A DNA stretch of 64,000 nt. Origin: an uncultured Victivallaceae bacterium (GTDB lineage Bacteria > Verrucomicrobiota > Lentisphaeria > Victivallales > Victivallaceae). The position numbers were made by a program, and so were the translations under genes. Positions 23,235 through 32,540 of the stretch are shown piece by piece. The notes beneath the pieces were generated by a model. It was not told where the DNA came from, ran no database searches, and saw nothing but the letters and a program-made list of their open reading frames with translations. The first letter of the stretch is position 1. The number at the start of each line of letters is the position of its first letter. The stretch is taken from assembly GCA_944392655.1 (NCBI GenBank), contig CALXXL010000005.1, forward strand, positions 89,793 to 153,792, in the 5' to 3' direction.

Positions 23235-25400
23235 ATGCGTTTTCAATGCCCGTCTTGTAAGAAAATTGTTGCGGCACCGAATGGACAGTTCGGTAAAAAA
23301 ATGAATTGTCCAAACTGCAATTGCCCTGTGGTTACTCCTGAGTCCGCTTTCGGCGCCGGAATTGTAATCGGAGATTTTATCATCATTAAACAGCTCGGCG
23401 CAGGCGGCGCAGGCGTGGTATTTCTGGCTCATCAGATCTCTCTCGACCGCCCTGCCGCTCTCAAGATCATTAAAGAGGCTTCTTCGGACAGCAGCGACGA
23501 TCCGGTAAACGATCTTATCCGCGAGGCTCGCTCCGCCGCAAAACTCAACCACCCGAATATCGTTCAGGCTTATGCCGTCGGCGAAGATGACGGTGTATTC
23601 TATTTCGCTATGGAATACGTCGAGGGCGAAACTATGAAAAGCGTCCTCAAACACGACGGAGCTCTGGATCCCAAAAAGGCCGCAAAAATTATTCAGCAGA
23701 TCGCTGAAGGCCTTCAGTTCGCGTGGGATAAACAGAAGTTGACCCACCGCGATATTAAACCGGATAATATCATGCTCACCTCGTCCGGACAGGCTAAACT
23801 CGCCGACCTCGGTCTCTCCCGCCGCGCCGGCGAACACTCCGAAGAGGACGATTCCGACGAGGTTATGGGCACACCTCAGTATATCAGCCCGGAACAGCTT
23901 ACCGGCGCAACCGTCGATACCAGAAGCGATATCTACAGCCTCGGCGCTACATTTTATCAGTTCGTTACCGGAAGATTCCCGTATGAAGGACCAGATGTCG
24001 ACGAAATCGCCAAACAGCATGTTATCGGAAATCTTACCCCGCCAAAAAGCGTTAATCACAACGTTCCGGATGCGGTAAACTCCATTATCATGAAAATGAT
24101 GGCCAGATATCCCGAACAGCGTTATCAGTCCCCAGGCGAAGTCGCCAAGGCTATTGAGGCTTATCTGCATCCGACTACCGCAGGCACTCCTGCCGCCGGT
24201 CGACTGGGGCTGGGCGGCGGACTCAATGCCGCATCAGGCAGTACCGCCGAATCCGCAGGCGGAGGTTTGCGCGCCGGAGGTATGAAAGTGCTGGCTCCAT
24301 CCGGCAGCGCCGAGTCGCTCAAGGGCGCTTTCCATAAACCCGAACTCCATAAGCCGGAAAATGAAGTTCCGCATACTATCGGAATCGGTGTGCCAACATC
24401 GCTTGAAGAGGCTCTCCCAAGCAATACCAAAAGCAGCAAAATGAAGGTCAACCACAATACCACGCCTTCAGGTGTACCCCCTCAGGCCGCCGGCGGAATG
24501 CCGGCCGCTCAGAAAAAATCCAACAGTATTACCGTTATGGCGGTAATTGTGCTTGTGGTTATGCTGGCTATCGGCGCATTCGCCTTTATGAAGAGCAATG
24601 ACAAAAAGAGTAATGCCGCTCCGCGTAAGACCGCTCCGGCCGCAACGGCTGTCGCCAAGTCCGGAGATGTTGCCGCTGAACCGGATGAAACGGAAGAACC
24701 GGTTGAGGCACCTGTCACTGTTGCCGGAATTCTTGAGGCACCGGCACCAATCGACGGCGGATTCGAAAATGAAATGAAAGGCAAATATATCAACTTTGCT
24801 CTGGCAGTGCGCGACGCCGCAGCAGGCAACGATGTCAACAAATTTAAAGCTGTAGCTACCGCACTCGATGATGAACGCGCAGCTATCTCTAAAAGACCGG
24901 CCGCGGAACAGCGGATGCTCAGCGCAATGCTCGACGGATGGTACGGAATTCTGGTGCTGCACTCCGGCGGAATGAAAATCCAGAACGCACTGCTCAACGG
25001 CAGCGATTTGGCCGGTATGAGATTTGAATTGCAGGGCAGAGTCTATGTGGTCGACCGCGCGGAAAATATGAATCTTATCATATATCCGGCCGGCGAAGAG
25101 CAGAATAAGTCCACTTTTGACCCCGCAAGGTTGGCCGGAACCGCCAAGGTGAGATTCTTTGAGCAGCTCGGAAAGACGTTGAATGTCAAGGACGCTTTCT
25201 ACTGCTACTGCCTCTATAACGGTGATTTCCCTGCGCTTAACGGAATGAGCGCCGATGCAATATCCCGTAATCAATTACAGGATTTTGAACGGGCATATTT
25301 CCTGGGTAAACTCAAGTATGGTAGTGAACAGGATAAGAGCGATCTGGACGCCAGGTATCATAATTACGAATCTTTTGTCTGGGCTTCACGCAATCTTTAA
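23235..25400 (+). CDS. Membrane Ser/Thr protein kinase with N-terminal zinc ribbon
   Basis: The 721-aa product begins with a zinc ribbon (Cys 5, 8, 25, 28). A Hanks-type kinase domain spans about residues 48-315, with the Gly loop LGAGGAGVVF, the ATP Lys in AALKII, THRDIKPDN, ADLGLSR (DLG in place of DFG) and GTPQYISPEQ. A low-complexity linker follows. A transmembrane helix lies near 430-455 (VMAVIVLVVMLAIGAFAF), then a periplasmic domain of about 260 residues. The GGGGAG-type site sits just before the ATG. It heads a co-directional run with a phosphoesterase and potassium uptake genes 3-30 bases apart. Confidence 0.93.
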   Translation: MRFQCPSCKKIVAAPNGQFGKKMNCPNCNCPVVTPESAFGAGIVIGDFIIIKQLGAGGAGVVFLAHQISLDRPAALKIIKEASSDSSDDPVNDLIREARSAAKLNHPNIVQAYAVGEDDGVFYFAMEYVEGETMKSVLKHDGALDPKKAAKIIQQIAEGLQFAWDKQKLTHRDIKPDNIMLTSSGQAKLADLGLSRRAGEHSEEDDSDEVMGTPQYISPEQLTGATVDTRSDIYSLGATFYQFVTGRFPYEGPDVDEIAKQHVIGNLTPPKSVNHNVPDAVNSIIMKMMARYPEQRYQSPGEVAKAIEAYLHPTTAGTPAAGRLGLGGGLNAASGSTAESAGGGLRAGGMKVLAPSGSAESLKGAFHKPELHKPENEVPHTIGIGVPTSLEEALPSNTKSSKMKVNHNTTPSGVPPQAAGGMPAAQKKSNSITVMAVIVLVVMLAIGAFAFMKSNDKKSNAAPRKTAPAATAVAKSGDVAAEPDETEEPVEAPVTVAGILEAPAPIDGGFENEMKGKYINFALAVRDAAAGNDVNKFKAVATALDDERAAISKRPAAEQRMLSAMLDGWYGILVLHSGGMKIQNALLNGSDLAGMRFELQGRVYVVDRAENMNLIIYPAGEEQNKSTFDPARLAGTAKVRFFEQLGKTLNVKDAFYCYCLYNGDFPALNGMSADAISRNQLQDFERAYFLGKLKYGSEQDKSDLDARYHNYESFVWASRNL

Positions 25401-25402
25401 GT

Positions 25403-26206
25403 ATGAGAATTGTGCATTTTTCCGACCCACACGCCGGCGGCGGCGCCGAAGACTGGTTGGCGTATCTTGATAAACGGTGGGTGGGCGTCTTTAATTATAC
25501 CTTCCGCCGCAGGTTCAGATTTGACTTGAGGAGACTCGAAGCTCTGGTTCAATATGTGATTCAAAATCCCGTTGACCTCGTTGTATGCACCGGGGATTTG
25601 ACCAGTACCGGACAGCCGGGCGAATTTGCGACCGTGAAAAAGATTCTTCAGCCACTGCGCGATTCCGGTATCCCGATAATATATACCCCGGGTAATCACG
25701 ACTGTTATGTGAAACGACCAAAGTGCGTCAGGGCAATGGAGGAGATGGTGGAGTATCTCAGCTGCGGCAGATACTCTTTTCAGGATATGCCGACATGTCT
25801 TAATTTCGGCGAATGTGATTTTATTCTGCTCAATACCAGCAGACCGAGCAACCTTTTGTGTTCGTGGGGATTCGTCAGTAGAAAAGATTCCGCATATGTT
25901 GAACAGATATGCCGCGAACCTAAAACCAGACCAAGAGTGCTGGTCGGACATTATCCGCTCCTCGAAGAGCATCCGGTCCTGCGTATCAGACACAGGTTGT
26001 TCGGACAGAAAAAACTCGTGGAGCTGATGCGGAATGGCGCAATCGACCTCTCACTGTGCGGTCACGTTCACCGACCCGTACTGAAAGTCGATCAGCGCGG
26101 AAGAGGCGAGAGCATTTCCGGCAGTATAACATGCAACGGAAGCTGTTCGCTGATTGAATATGACCGTAATAATGACCGGTTTGAATTTAAACGTATTGAA
26201 GTGTGA
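25403..26206 (+). CDS. Calcineurin-like metallophosphoesterase
   Basis: The 267-aa product shows all five metal-binding blocks of the family: FSDPHAG (D-x-H), VVCTGDLTS, PGNHDCY, LVGHYPL and CGHVHRP. It hydrolyses phosphomonoesters or diesters, with the substrate not deducible. It starts 3 bases after the kinase stop, so the two are translationally linked. The pairing suggests a role in signalling or nucleotide turnover together with the kinase. Confidence 0.92.
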   Translation: MRIVHFSDPHAGGGAEDWLAYLDKRWVGVFNYTFRRRFRFDLRRLEALVQYVIQNPVDLVVCTGDLTSTGQPGEFATVKKILQPLRDSGIPIIYTPGNHDCYVKRPKCVRAMEEMVEYLSCGRYSFQDMPTCLNFGECDFILLNTSRPSNLLCSWGFVSRKDSAYVEQICREPKTRPRVLVGHYPLLEEHPVLRIRHRLFGQKKLVELMRNGAIDLSLCGHVHRPVLKVDQRGRGESISGSITCNGSCSLIEYDRNNDRFEFKRIEV

Positions 26207-26234
26207 GCCCGGAATTCCGGCGGAGTAATGCTGT

Positions 26235-27533
26235 ATGAAACTTGTAAGTGTGATCAAAAAAGGACAGTTTATATTTATTTTTTCATTCGTTTGTCTGATT
26301 CTGGCCGGATTCCTGCTCCTGGCTTCACCACTGGTCTCCCATAACGGCAGCCGCGTGGAGTGGCTGGACGCCCTCTTTACCGCTACCAGCGCTGTATGCG
26401 TGACCGGGCTTACTACTATAACTATCAGCGGATTCAACTGGTTCGGACAGGCGGTTATAATCGCTTTGATGCAGCTGGGAGGATTGGGCGTGATGTCTTT
26501 AAGCGCATTTATAGTTATTCTGCTGGGAAGAAAACTTACATATTCAAGTACCCTTATATTGTCCAACTCCACCGATAATTTTACCTTCAGAAATATGGAG
26601 GAGCTGATCAAAATGATCGCATGGTACACCTTCCTGATCGAAGGGACGGGGATGGTGCTGCTCTTTATCGGATTCGCCGGATTTGAAAATATGGGTATAT
26701 GGAAGGCACTGTATTACAGCTTGTTCCACGCGGTCAGCAGCTTCTGCAACGCCGGATTGAGCCTGTATGACGAAAGTCTGGTCGGACACAGCAGTTATAT
26801 TAAAATAGTTATCGCCGGATTGATTATTCTCGGCGGATTGGGAATATATGTAATTTACGATATCTTTAACCACCGGGGCGGACGCAGATATATGGTGCAT
26901 ACCAAACTCGTTCTCGTGGCTTCATTTATACTTGTCGTAGCCGGCATGGCAGCATTGAAATACTGCCAGAGCGAATCACCTATAAGCTGGGTGGACGCTT
27001 TCTTTATGTCTGTTACCACCAGAACCGCAGGGTTTAACTCCGTACCCATGGATATCCTGACTCCTAGTTCGGTCTCCATAATCATTGTATTGATGCTGAT
27101 CGGCGCATGTCCCGGTTCTACCGGCGGCGGGATTAAGGTTACCGCTGTCGCACTCGCTTTTATGGCAGTTATAAATACTATTAAAGGGAACGAAAGACTG
27201 GTGCTTTTTCACCGCGAAATACCTGTTTCAAATATTATGAAGGCTTTTACCATGATTATTATTTATATCGTTTTGACCATTGTCGGCGCGGTTCTGCTCT
27301 CGGCCCTCTCATGGGAGGAGAACGAGAAGACTCTGTTTGAGACCGCGTCGGCAATCGGAACGGTGGGGCTTTCGCTCGGATTCTCCATGGAGGCCGGAAC
27401 CCTTGAGCGACTGCTGCTTATTCTTTATATGTTTCTCGGCCGCGTCGGGCCGTTTACAATATTCCTGTTTTTGCTTGGTCGCGAAAAACGGAGCAATTTG
27501 AAATATCCGGAAGAACGGATTATAGTCGGTTAG
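26235..27533 (+). CDS. ktrB: Potassium uptake channel subunit KtrB/TrkH
   Basis: The 432-aa membrane protein has the four P-loop repeats of the SKT superfamily, each with its filter Gly: AVCVTGLTT, SFCNAGLSL, RTAGFNSV and GTVGLSLG. The length and lack of extra N-terminal helices fit KtrB more than TrkH. It forms the membrane pore of a K+ (or Na+/K+) transporter and needs the cytoplasmic gating ring encoded 23 bases downstream. Confidence 0.93.
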   Translation: MKLVSVIKKGQFIFIFSFVCLILAGFLLLASPLVSHNGSRVEWLDALFTATSAVCVTGLTTITISGFNWFGQAVIIALMQLGGLGVMSLSAFIVILLGRKLTYSSTLILSNSTDNFTFRNMEELIKMIAWYTFLIEGTGMVLLFIGFAGFENMGIWKALYYSLFHAVSSFCNAGLSLYDESLVGHSSYIKIVIAGLIILGGLGIYVIYDIFNHRGGRRYMVHTKLVLVASFILVVAGMAALKYCQSESPISWVDAFFMSVTTRTAGFNSVPMDILTPSSVSIIIVLMLIGACPGSTGGGIKVTAVALAFMAVINTIKGNERLVLFHREIPVSNIMKAFTMIIIYIVLTIVGAVLLSALSWEENEKTLFETASAIGTVGLSLGFSMEAGTLERLLLILYMFLGRVGPFTIFLFLLGREKRSNLKYPEERIIVG

Positions 27534-27556
27534 CAAGCCGGAGAGGTAGGTGATTT

Positions 27557-28207
27557 ATGAAAGGAAGTTATGCGGTTTTCGGCCTGGGCGGATTCGGAGC
27601 ACGGCTGGCGGAAGAGTTGAGCGGAAACGGATGCGACGTTGTCGCTGTTGATATCGATTCCGATCTGGTTATGACCATTAAAGACAGCGTTACTAAAGCG
27701 CTTACCGCCGATGTGACAAATCCAGATGTGATTAAAGAGCTCGGTGTAAAAAAATTTGACGGCGTTATCCTGTGCATGAGCAACCATTTTGAGGCTCAGA
27801 TCCTCGCCCTCAATTTCCTTAAACAGGAGGGGGCCGGCAAGGTTATCGTTAAAACCAATAATCCGGTTCAGAAACGCATCCTTTTAAGACTCGGCGCAGA
27901 CGAGGTTATCGAACCGGAACAGGATGTGGCTGAAAGACTCGCAAGAAAGCTCTCGATGGATAACATCAGAGATATGTTCGAGTTTAAAGGTTCGTTTATC
28001 GCCGACGTCGTCGTTCCCGAAACCATGGGGGGACGCTCAATTAAAGAACTCGACTTACGCAATAAATTCAATATCACCGTCCTCCTGATTAAAAAGCCCG
28101 GCAGCGGCATCGAAACCGTGTGGAATCCGGATATTATTCTGAATACTGGCGATCAACTCACTGTAATCGGTCAGGAAAAAGCCATTATGAATGTGTTTAA
28201 AAAATGA
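27557..28207 (+). CDS. ktrA: Potassium uptake regulatory subunit KtrA
   Basis: The 216-aa product has a Rossmann RCK-N domain starting VFGLGGFGARLAEEL (nucleotide-binding G-x-G-x-x-G), with DIDSD binding the ribose, and a TrkA-C domain from about residue 135. Octameric rings of such proteins gate KtrB in response to ATP/ADP or NAD(H). It follows ktrB and overlaps pncC by 4 bases. Confidence 0.93.
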   Translation: MKGSYAVFGLGGFGARLAEELSGNGCDVVAVDIDSDLVMTIKDSVTKALTADVTNPDVIKELGVKKFDGVILCMSNHFEAQILALNFLKQEGAGKVIVKTNNPVQKRILLRLGADEVIEPEQDVAERLARKLSMDNIRDMFEFKGSFIADVVVPETMGGRSIKELDLRNKFNITVLLIKKPGSGIETVWNPDIILNTGDQLTVIGQEKAIMNVFKK

Positions 28208-28677
28208 TGGAACTTATGCAGAAGTTGTTGGATGAACTTGCACTGCGGAAGTGGACCATCGCCACTGCCGAATCATGTACCGGCGGAATGGTCGCCGCCG
28301 CAATAACCGATATCCCGGGAGCATCGGAATATTTCCGCGGCGGCGTGGTCGCATATCACAACCAGATTAAACAACAGATCCTCGGCGTACCGCAGGAGAT
28401 CCTATCCCAATACGGCGCTGTCAGCCGGGAGTGCGTTGAAGCTATGCTCGATGGCGCCGCACGCACTCTCTGCGCCGACTGCGTCATCGCAACCAGCGGT
28501 ATCGCCGGACCGGGCGGGGGAACTCCGGATAAACCGGTGGGACTGGTGTTCGTCGGCTGCCGTTCTCCACATTCTGTCCGGGTGGAAAAGTTCATGTTTG
28601 ACGGCAACCGCCAGCAGGTGCGGCAGCAGGCCGTCAATGCCGGAATTGCAATGATGAAAGATCTGATTAATCAATAA
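28204..28677 (+). CDS. pncC: Nicotinamide-nucleotide amidohydrolase (CinA C-terminal family)
   Basis: The 157-aa product is a stand-alone CinA C-terminal domain: TAESCTGGMVAAAITDIPG at the N-terminus with the Ser/Cys active-site region, GGVVAYHNQIK and TSGIAGPGGGTPDKPVG. This family deamidates NMN to NaMN in NAD recycling. The 4-base overlap with ktrA (ATGA) shows coupling. It lies 22 bases before pyrH. Confidence 0.92.
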   Translation: MMELMQKLLDELALRKWTIATAESCTGGMVAAAITDIPGASEYFRGGVVAYHNQIKQQILGVPQEILSQYGAVSRECVEAMLDGAARTLCADCVIATSGIAGPGGGTPDKPVGLVFVGCRSPHSVRVEKFMFDGNRQQVRQQAVNAGIAMMKDLINQ

Positions 28678-28699
28678 AAATATATATATGAGGTGAAAA

Positions 28700-29416
28700 A
28701 TGAAATATCGCAGAATATTGCTCAAAATAAGCGGCGAAACTTTGAAGGGGAGTCACGAACACGGTTATGATGCGGCTGCCGTGCGCAAAGTAGTATCCAC
28801 CATCGCTCAGGCTCGCGAAAACGGCGTGCAGGTGGCGCTGGTGGTCGGCGCAGGAAATATCTGGCGCGGAGTCATGGGAGCCTCCGGCGGCATGGATCCG
28901 GTGACCGCAGACTATATGGGAATGCTCGGTACCGTGATGAACGCTCTCTGCCTGAGCGACTTCTTCCGCGCCGCCAATATCCCGTGCGAAGTGTTCTCCG
29001 CCGTATCTATGGAACCGATCGCCAAAAGATTTAACCGCAATGCGGCCGTCAGCGCACTGGAAGAGGGCAAGGTGGTGGTCTTCGGCGGAGGCACTGGATC
29101 CCCATTCTTTACCACCGATACCACCGCCGCATTGCGCGCCCTCGAAATGAACTGCGAAGCTGTACTCAAGGCCACTAAAGTCGATGGCATATATACCGCC
29201 GACCCGTTTAAAGATCCGGATGCCAAACGTTTCTCCACCCTCACTTACGATGAGGCTCTGAACCGCAAGCTCGCAGTTATGGACGCCGCCGCTTTCAGCC
29301 TCTGCCGCGACCGCAATCTGCCGATAATTGTTTTGAACTTCTTTGAAGATGGATCGCTTATGCGCGTACTGAACGGCGACTTCTCCGCCGGTACTCTCGT
29401 ATCATCCGGCAAATGA
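28700..29416 (+). CDS. pyrH: UMP kinase
   Basis: The 238-aa product belongs to the amino acid kinase family: ILLKISGETLKG at the N-terminus, VVGAGNIWRG, the UMP-binding Asp-Thr-Thr-Ala in TDTTAALRALE and KATKVDGIYTADP. It phosphorylates UMP to UDP in the cytoplasm. The length matches the bacterial enzyme. AGGTG lies upstream of the ATG. It is unusually placed beside pncC and lpxA instead of tsf and frr. Confidence 0.95.
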   Translation: MKYRRILLKISGETLKGSHEHGYDAAAVRKVVSTIAQARENGVQVALVVGAGNIWRGVMGASGGMDPVTADYMGMLGTVMNALCLSDFFRAANIPCEVFSAVSMEPIAKRFNRNAAVSALEEGKVVVFGGGTGSPFFTTDTTAALRALEMNCEAVLKATKVDGIYTADPFKDPDAKRFSTLTYDEALNRKLAVMDAAAFSLCRDRNLPIIVLNFFEDGSLMRVLNGDFSAGTLVSSGK

Positions 29417-29445
29417 TCAGAAAATAAGAAAGGATTTTACCTGTA

Positions 29446-30255
29446 ATGAATAAAATACATCCAACCGCTGTAATCGCTCCGGGCGTTGAACTGGGCGATA
29501 ATATTGAAATCGGACCGTACGTCGTTATCGAACATGATGTTAAGATCGGCGATGGTTGCTACCTCGATACCAGCGTTCAGATCGGTCATCATACCACTGT
29601 CGGCGAACGGTGCAGAATATATCACGGCGCACTCGTCGGCATTGACCCGCAGGATCACCGCTTCAATCCGGATACCCCCGCAAGTACTGAGATCGGATCC
29701 GATACCGTTATCCGGGAATATGTCACAATTCACCGCTCTCCGTTTGAAAACGGTAAAACCATTGTCGGTAATCATGTGCTCTTGATGGCCTTCGTACATA
29801 TCGGACACGACTGCCGCATTGCCGACCATGTCACAATAGCCAACAGTACCGGCGTATCCGGACACGTCGAAATCGGGTTCGGCGCAGTTCTGAGCGGATA
29901 TATCCTGATTCACCAGTTCAGCCGCATCGGCGAAATGGCAATGGTGGCCGCCAGAACCAATATTGTGCAGGATATTCCCCCATACTGTCTGCTCGGAGAA
30001 AGCGGATATGTGTGCGGCGCAAACGTCGTCGGAATGCGGCGCAATAATATAGCCAGCGCCGATCGTACCGCTATACGGCACGCTATACGCGTATATTTCT
30101 ACTCCGGATTGAACGGCAGCAACGCTTTGCGCGAAATTATGGACGGAGAACCCAATGAGTATGTCCGTAAATTCGTCGATTTCATCAAAGCCGGCAAGCG
30201 CGGTATTATGCCGGGCGATCCCAATATGCTCCATCGACGCGACGACGAGGAGTAG
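29446..30255 (+). CDS. lpxA: UDP-N-acetylglucosamine O-acyltransferase
   Basis: The 269-aa product is a left-handed beta helix built of hexapeptide repeats (for example IAPGVELGDNIEIG). It has the catalytic His region FVHIGHDCRIAD and a C-terminal helical domain (RTAIRHAIRVYF). It starts lipid A synthesis by acylating UDP-GlcNAc, so the organism makes lipopolysaccharide and has an outer membrane. It ends 3 bases before the next gene. Confidence 0.95.
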   Translation: MNKIHPTAVIAPGVELGDNIEIGPYVVIEHDVKIGDGCYLDTSVQIGHHTTVGERCRIYHGALVGIDPQDHRFNPDTPASTEIGSDTVIREYVTIHRSPFENGKTIVGNHVLLMAFVHIGHDCRIADHVTIANSTGVSGHVEIGFGAVLSGYILIHQFSRIGEMAMVAARTNIVQDIPPYCLLGESGYVCGANVVGMRRNNIASADRTAIRHAIRVYFYSGLNGSNALREIMDGEPNEYVRKFVDFIKAGKRGIMPGDPNMLHRRDDEE

Positions 30256-30258
30256 AAA

Positions 30259-31158
30259 ATGAAAAACAGATGGCTGAAGCTGGCGGCGGTCGCCGCCGCC
30301 GTTGTATGCGCCGGATGCGACTGCCACTGCGCCGAAATACCCAACGCCGCAGCGGTAATTGACCCTGCCGTCAGAGAGGCCGCAGGCGATGTCGCGGTGG
30401 TAATGACCGATCTCGACAGTGGCGAAACTCTCTATTCATATAATGCCGGGATGCAGATGCCGTCGGCAAGCACTATAAAGGTGCTTATTATGGCAGAGCT
30501 GTTGCGCCGCGTGGAAAACGGCGAACTCGATTTGAATCAGCGGGTCTCTGTAGCCCAAGAAGATAAGCTCCTGGACAGCATTATAGGATGCCTCGATCAG
30601 AGCGATTACTCCCTGCGGGACCTTATTGTAATGATGATTATTGAGAGCGATAACACCGCAACCAATGTGCTGATCGATATCGCCGGATTCGAACCGGTAA
30701 ACCGCATGGCTTCTGAACTGGGACTCGAAAATACTTCACTGCAACGCAAAATGCTCGACTTCAAAGCCGCAGAAGAGGGACGGCAGAACTATTCTTCCGC
30801 CGCAGATATGGATAAAATTATGCAGATGATCGGACGCGGCGAGCTGATCAGCCCCGATGCATGCCGGTTTATGCTGCAGGTGCTTAATATGCAGAAGGAT
30901 ATCGAGTCGTTTAAACGCTATATGCCGGAAGGGTTGATCGTGGCGCATAAATCCGGAACTCTTGACAAACTTGAACACGAAACCGGTATTTTCTGGGTGG
31001 ACGGCAACGACTACGTTTTGACGATTTTTACTCAGAACCAGGAGAGCAATTCCGCCGCCAGAGATTTTATCGGGCAGTTGTCTCTGGATATTTTCCAATT
31101 CATGAACGGTGATCTCAATTCAACCGGGGAAAATTTGAAAATAGACCGGAATTTTTAA
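30259..31158 (+). CDS. Class A beta-lactamase-like serine hydrolase (probable lipoprotein)
   Basis: The 299-aa product has a hydrophobic leader ending VVCAGC, a possible lipobox. The fold motifs are clear: SASTIKVLI (S-x-x-K), IESDNTATN (S-D-N) and AHKSGTLD (K-S-G). In the omega-loop segment LQRKMLDFKAAEEG the usual Glu-x-x-x-Asn is not obvious, so activity on beta-lactams is uncertain. It may be a peptidoglycan-related hydrolase. It lies 3 bases after lpxA and ends the plus-strand run before a terminator. Confidence 0.88.
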   Translation: MKNRWLKLAAVAAAVVCAGCDCHCAEIPNAAAVIDPAVREAAGDVAVVMTDLDSGETLYSYNAGMQMPSASTIKVLIMAELLRRVENGELDLNQRVSVAQEDKLLDSIIGCLDQSDYSLRDLIVMMIIESDNTATNVLIDIAGFEPVNRMASELGLENTSLQRKMLDFKAAEEGRQNYSSAADMDKIMQMIGRGELISPDACRFMLQVLNMQKDIESFKRYMPEGLIVAHKSGTLDKLEHETGIFWVDGNDYVLTIFTQNQESNSAARDFIGQLSLDIFQFMNGDLNSTGENLKIDRNF

Positions 31159-31184
31159 TACATTATAAAAATAAATTCAGCTGG

Positions 31185-31227
31185 AAAGACGTTATATTTC
31201 GCAAAGAAACAAAACGTCTTTTTTTTA
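31185..31227 (+). terminator. Intrinsic terminator after the beta-lactamase-like gene
   Basis: AAAGACGTT (31185-31193) pairs with AACGTCTTT (31213-31221), followed by a T run of six or more. The loop is long at 19 bases. It separates the pyrH-lpxA run from the efflux genes. Confidence 0.65.
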
Positions 31228-31244
31228 TTCAGGAATAAAGAGGA

Positions 31245-32540
31245 ATGAGAAAACTAAAACAGATTTTAGGATGGGTGATCGTTATCGCAGTTGCTGTGGC
31301 GGTCGGCGGATGGCTGGTCTCGTTGTTTTCCGACAACAAAGAACAGCTGGTGTTCAATACCGTTAAAGCGGAATTGATGGATATGCGGAAAACTATCAGC
31401 GCAACCGGAACCGTGGAGCCGGAAGAGCTGATTAATGTGGGCGCTCAGGTCGGCGGTATGATTACCAGCTTCGGCGTGGACGTGGATGGCAATAACGTCG
31501 ATTACCGCTCAAAAGTAACTGAAAATATGGTGCTCGCAAATATCGACGACTCTCTTTATGTCTCCGAAGTGAGAGAGTGCGAAGCCAACCGCGAACAGGC
31601 TCTCGCCGCTATCGAAACCGCCAAGGCAAATATAACCCTTTCCGAAGCTCAACTCAAACTGGCGGAGGCCAACTGGAAACGGGCTCAACAACTGAATCCT
31701 CAGAACGTTATCCCTCAAAGCGATTATGACAGCGCTCTGGCCGATTATGAGGTGGCAAAGGCTGATATCGGCGTCAGCAAGGCTAATCTGGCTCAGGCGG
31801 AGGCACAGCTCGCTGCCGCCGAGGCAACTTTGATTAAAGCTAAACAGAATCTGGGATACTGCGTTATATCTTCACCCGTGAACGGCGTGATTATCGACCG
31901 CCGCGTGAATATCGGACAGACGGTTAACTCCAGTATGAGCGCCCCAAGCCTTTTCCTGATCGCTAAAGACCTTAAGAAAATGCAGGTGTGGGTGTCGGTA
32001 AATGAGGCGGACGTCGGCGAAATTAAAGTGGGCCAGAAGGCAGAGTTCACCGTTGACGCCTTCCCCAACCGGACTTTCTTCGGCGAAGTATTGAAGATTC
32101 GTCTTAATGCCACTATGTCGCAGAACGTTGTTACATATATCGCCGAAATCGGTACCGATAACTCCGATGAAACTCTTTTACCATATCTGACCGCAAACGT
32201 TGAATTCATTCTCGCTGAAAGAGATAATGTGCTGGCGGTGCCAAACTCTGCTCTGCGTTTTACCCCGGATGCTGCTATGGTGCCGGAAGAGTATCTTAAC
32301 TTCTCTCTTAATGAGGATGAACGCTCAGTGTGGGTTATGCGAGACGGTAAAATATGCCCAGTCGCCGTTAAAACCGGTCTTAATGACGGCGTTCACAGCG
32401 AAATCATTGCCGGTAACCTGAAACCCGGCGACGAAGTGATAACCGGAGTTACGGTTGTCAAAATCGAAGAGAATAATACCCAGGATAACTCCGGCAGCCC
32501 GTTCCTGCCCAAACCACCATCCAGGAATAAGAAAAAATGA
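31245..32540 (+). CDS. macA: MacA-type membrane fusion protein
   Basis: The 431-aa product has an N-terminal membrane anchor (LGWVIVIAVAVAVGGWLV), a split lipoyl/barrel-sandwich domain (GAQVGGMITSFG and VISSPVNGVIIDRRVN), a coiled-coil hairpin at about residues 110-195 and a beta-barrel (VWVSVNEADVGEIKVG). It is a periplasmic adaptor linking an ABC transporter to an outer-membrane channel. No TolC-like gene is present here. The stop overlaps the next gene by 4 bases. Confidence 0.92.
   Translation: MRKLKQILGWVIVIAVAVAVGGWLVSLFSDNKEQLVFNTVKAELMDMRKTISATGTVEPEELINVGAQVGGMITSFGVDVDGNNVDYRSKVTENMVLANIDDSLYVSEVRECEANREQALAAIETAKANITLSEAQLKLAEANWKRAQQLNPQNVIPQSDYDSALADYEVAKADIGVSKANLAQAEAQLAAAEATLIKAKQNLGYCVISSPVNGVIIDRRVNIGQTVNSSMSAPSLFLIAKDLKKMQVWVSVNEADVGEIKVGQKAEFTVDAFPNRTFFGEVLKIRLNATMSQNVVTYIAEIGTDNSDETLLPYLTANVEFILAERDNVLAVPNSALRFTPDAAMVPEEYLNFSLNEDERSVWVMRDGKICPVAVKTGLNDGVHSEIIAGNLKPGDEVITGVTVVKIEENNTQDNSGSPFLPKPPSRNKKK

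Noticed and set aside
23202..24170. 322-codon open frame on the minus strand opposite the kinase gene
   Set aside because: The kinase motifs on the plus strand are unambiguous. The antisense frame shows no domain or start signal.
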